Of a stretch of 64,000 nt of DNA, positions 63,789 to 64,000 are shown one piece after another. Source of the stretch: Clostridium homopropionicum DSM 5847 (GTDB lineage Bacteria; Bacillota; Clostridia; Clostridiales; Clostridiaceae); the NCBI RefSeq assembly GCF_001263795.1, contig NZ_LHUR01000031.1:111124-175123 (forward strand), written 5' to 3'. The position numbers and the translations under genes are program-made. The notes under the pieces are model-generated. The model did not search any database. It had not been told where the DNA came from and was given only the letters and a program-made list of their open reading frames with translations. The number at the start of each line of letters is the position of its first letter. Positions within the stretch are counted from its first letter, which is position 1.

Positions 63789-64000
63789 TTAAAGCATTTC
63801 ACTAAAACTTTGAACTCTTGTTTTAGTTTGTTCAAAGGATGTTGTTTCTAAGTCAATTTCTATATACAAGTTTTTAATTCCAGCTTCTTCAAACTCTCTA
63901 TAGTATATTGGATAGTCAAATTCTTCAGGATCACAGAATTTCATCATGCAAATTACCACTGCATCTGCCTTATATTTATTTACCATATCTATAAGCAGTC
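63789..64000 (-). CDS. 2-hydroxyacyl-CoA dehydratase subunit (C-terminal fragment, cut by window edge)
   Basis: The frame stays open to the window edge and ends ADAVVICMMKFCDPEEFDYP followed by a Glu-rich tail. This is the C-terminal end of a HgdB/FldC-type component D subunit; the Cys in MKFCDP binds the 4Fe-4S cluster in known members. These enzymes remove water from 2-hydroxyacyl-CoA in amino acid fermentation. The gene starts outside the window. Confidence 0.85.
   Translation of the reverse strand, partial: LLIDMVNKYKADAVVICMMKFCDPEEFDYPIYYREFEEAGIKNLYIEIDLETTSFEQTKTRVQSFSEML

Overview
The window reads as chromosome of a low-GC, strictly anaerobic Firmicute close to Clostridium sensu stricto. 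The grounds are the AT-rich base composition, strong AGGAGG ribosome binding sites, an FMN riboswitch in front of ribD-ribE-ribBA-ribH, a SigI/RsgI pair, clostridial GlgC/GlgD, butyrate-type acyl-CoA enzymes and the end of a 2-hydroxyacyl-CoA dehydratase subunit. No rRNA or tRNA gene was seen. Names come from motifs read by eye; no database search was possible.

Layout. 1-4.0 kb: riboflavin operon (minus strand) behind an FMN riboswitch with its own terminator. 4.3-8.7 kb: a sulfur (or selenium) handling block with a thioredoxin-reductase-like flavoprotein, a YeeE/YedE transporter split into two half-size genes, three TusA-like carriers (two nearly identical) and a divergent LysR regulator. 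8.9-16.3 kb: a sugar aminotransferase, a GT2 glycosyltransferase and an ATP-grasp enzyme in tandem, an SsuABC-type ABC importer, and a convergent GT-C membrane glycosyltransferase. 16.6-18.7 kb: two lipoproteins with two rhodanese domains each, whose promoters carry a 14-base motif also seen in the LysR/YedE intergenic region. 18.9-32.8 kb: a zinc-ribbon-like small protein, PepT, a DUF6263-like lipoprotein, a hybrid sensor kinase, a flavin/redox set (Gx transporter, NusG-II protein, ApbE), GlgC-GlgD, CcdA plus thioredoxin, and a two-component pair. 33-36.7 kb: a DUF5667-type secreted protein, a twice-frameshifted Ig/TPR gene, and a long non-coding stretch with strong hairpins.

36.7-49 kb: a 3130-residue secreted RHS/YD-repeat protein with a variable C-terminal tip, a small downstream gene placed like an immunity gene, and, divergently, sigI with two tandem rsgI-like anti-sigma genes. 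49-56.4 kb: an acyl-CoA module (acyl-CoA dehydrogenase, crotonase, acetate-type transporter, CoA-transferase, metallo-beta-lactamase-fold hydrolase) and a PAS-AAA-Fis enhancer-binding protein. Four exact GG-N10-GC sigma-54 promoters sit in front of all its transcription units, including the regulator, and a 20-base palindrome with a degenerate copy lies between the two divergent promoters. 56.5-64 kb: two hairpin-type repeat elements, a glucosaminidase, a GT4 glycosyltransferase, a DUF3888-like protein, a TIM-barrel isomerase, an IS607-type element (intact TnpB, damaged TnpA), and the truncated dehydratase subunit at the right edge.

A further signal is the near-palindrome GGGGACAGTCC, present seven times exactly in this AT-rich window, both between genes and inside coding sequences.
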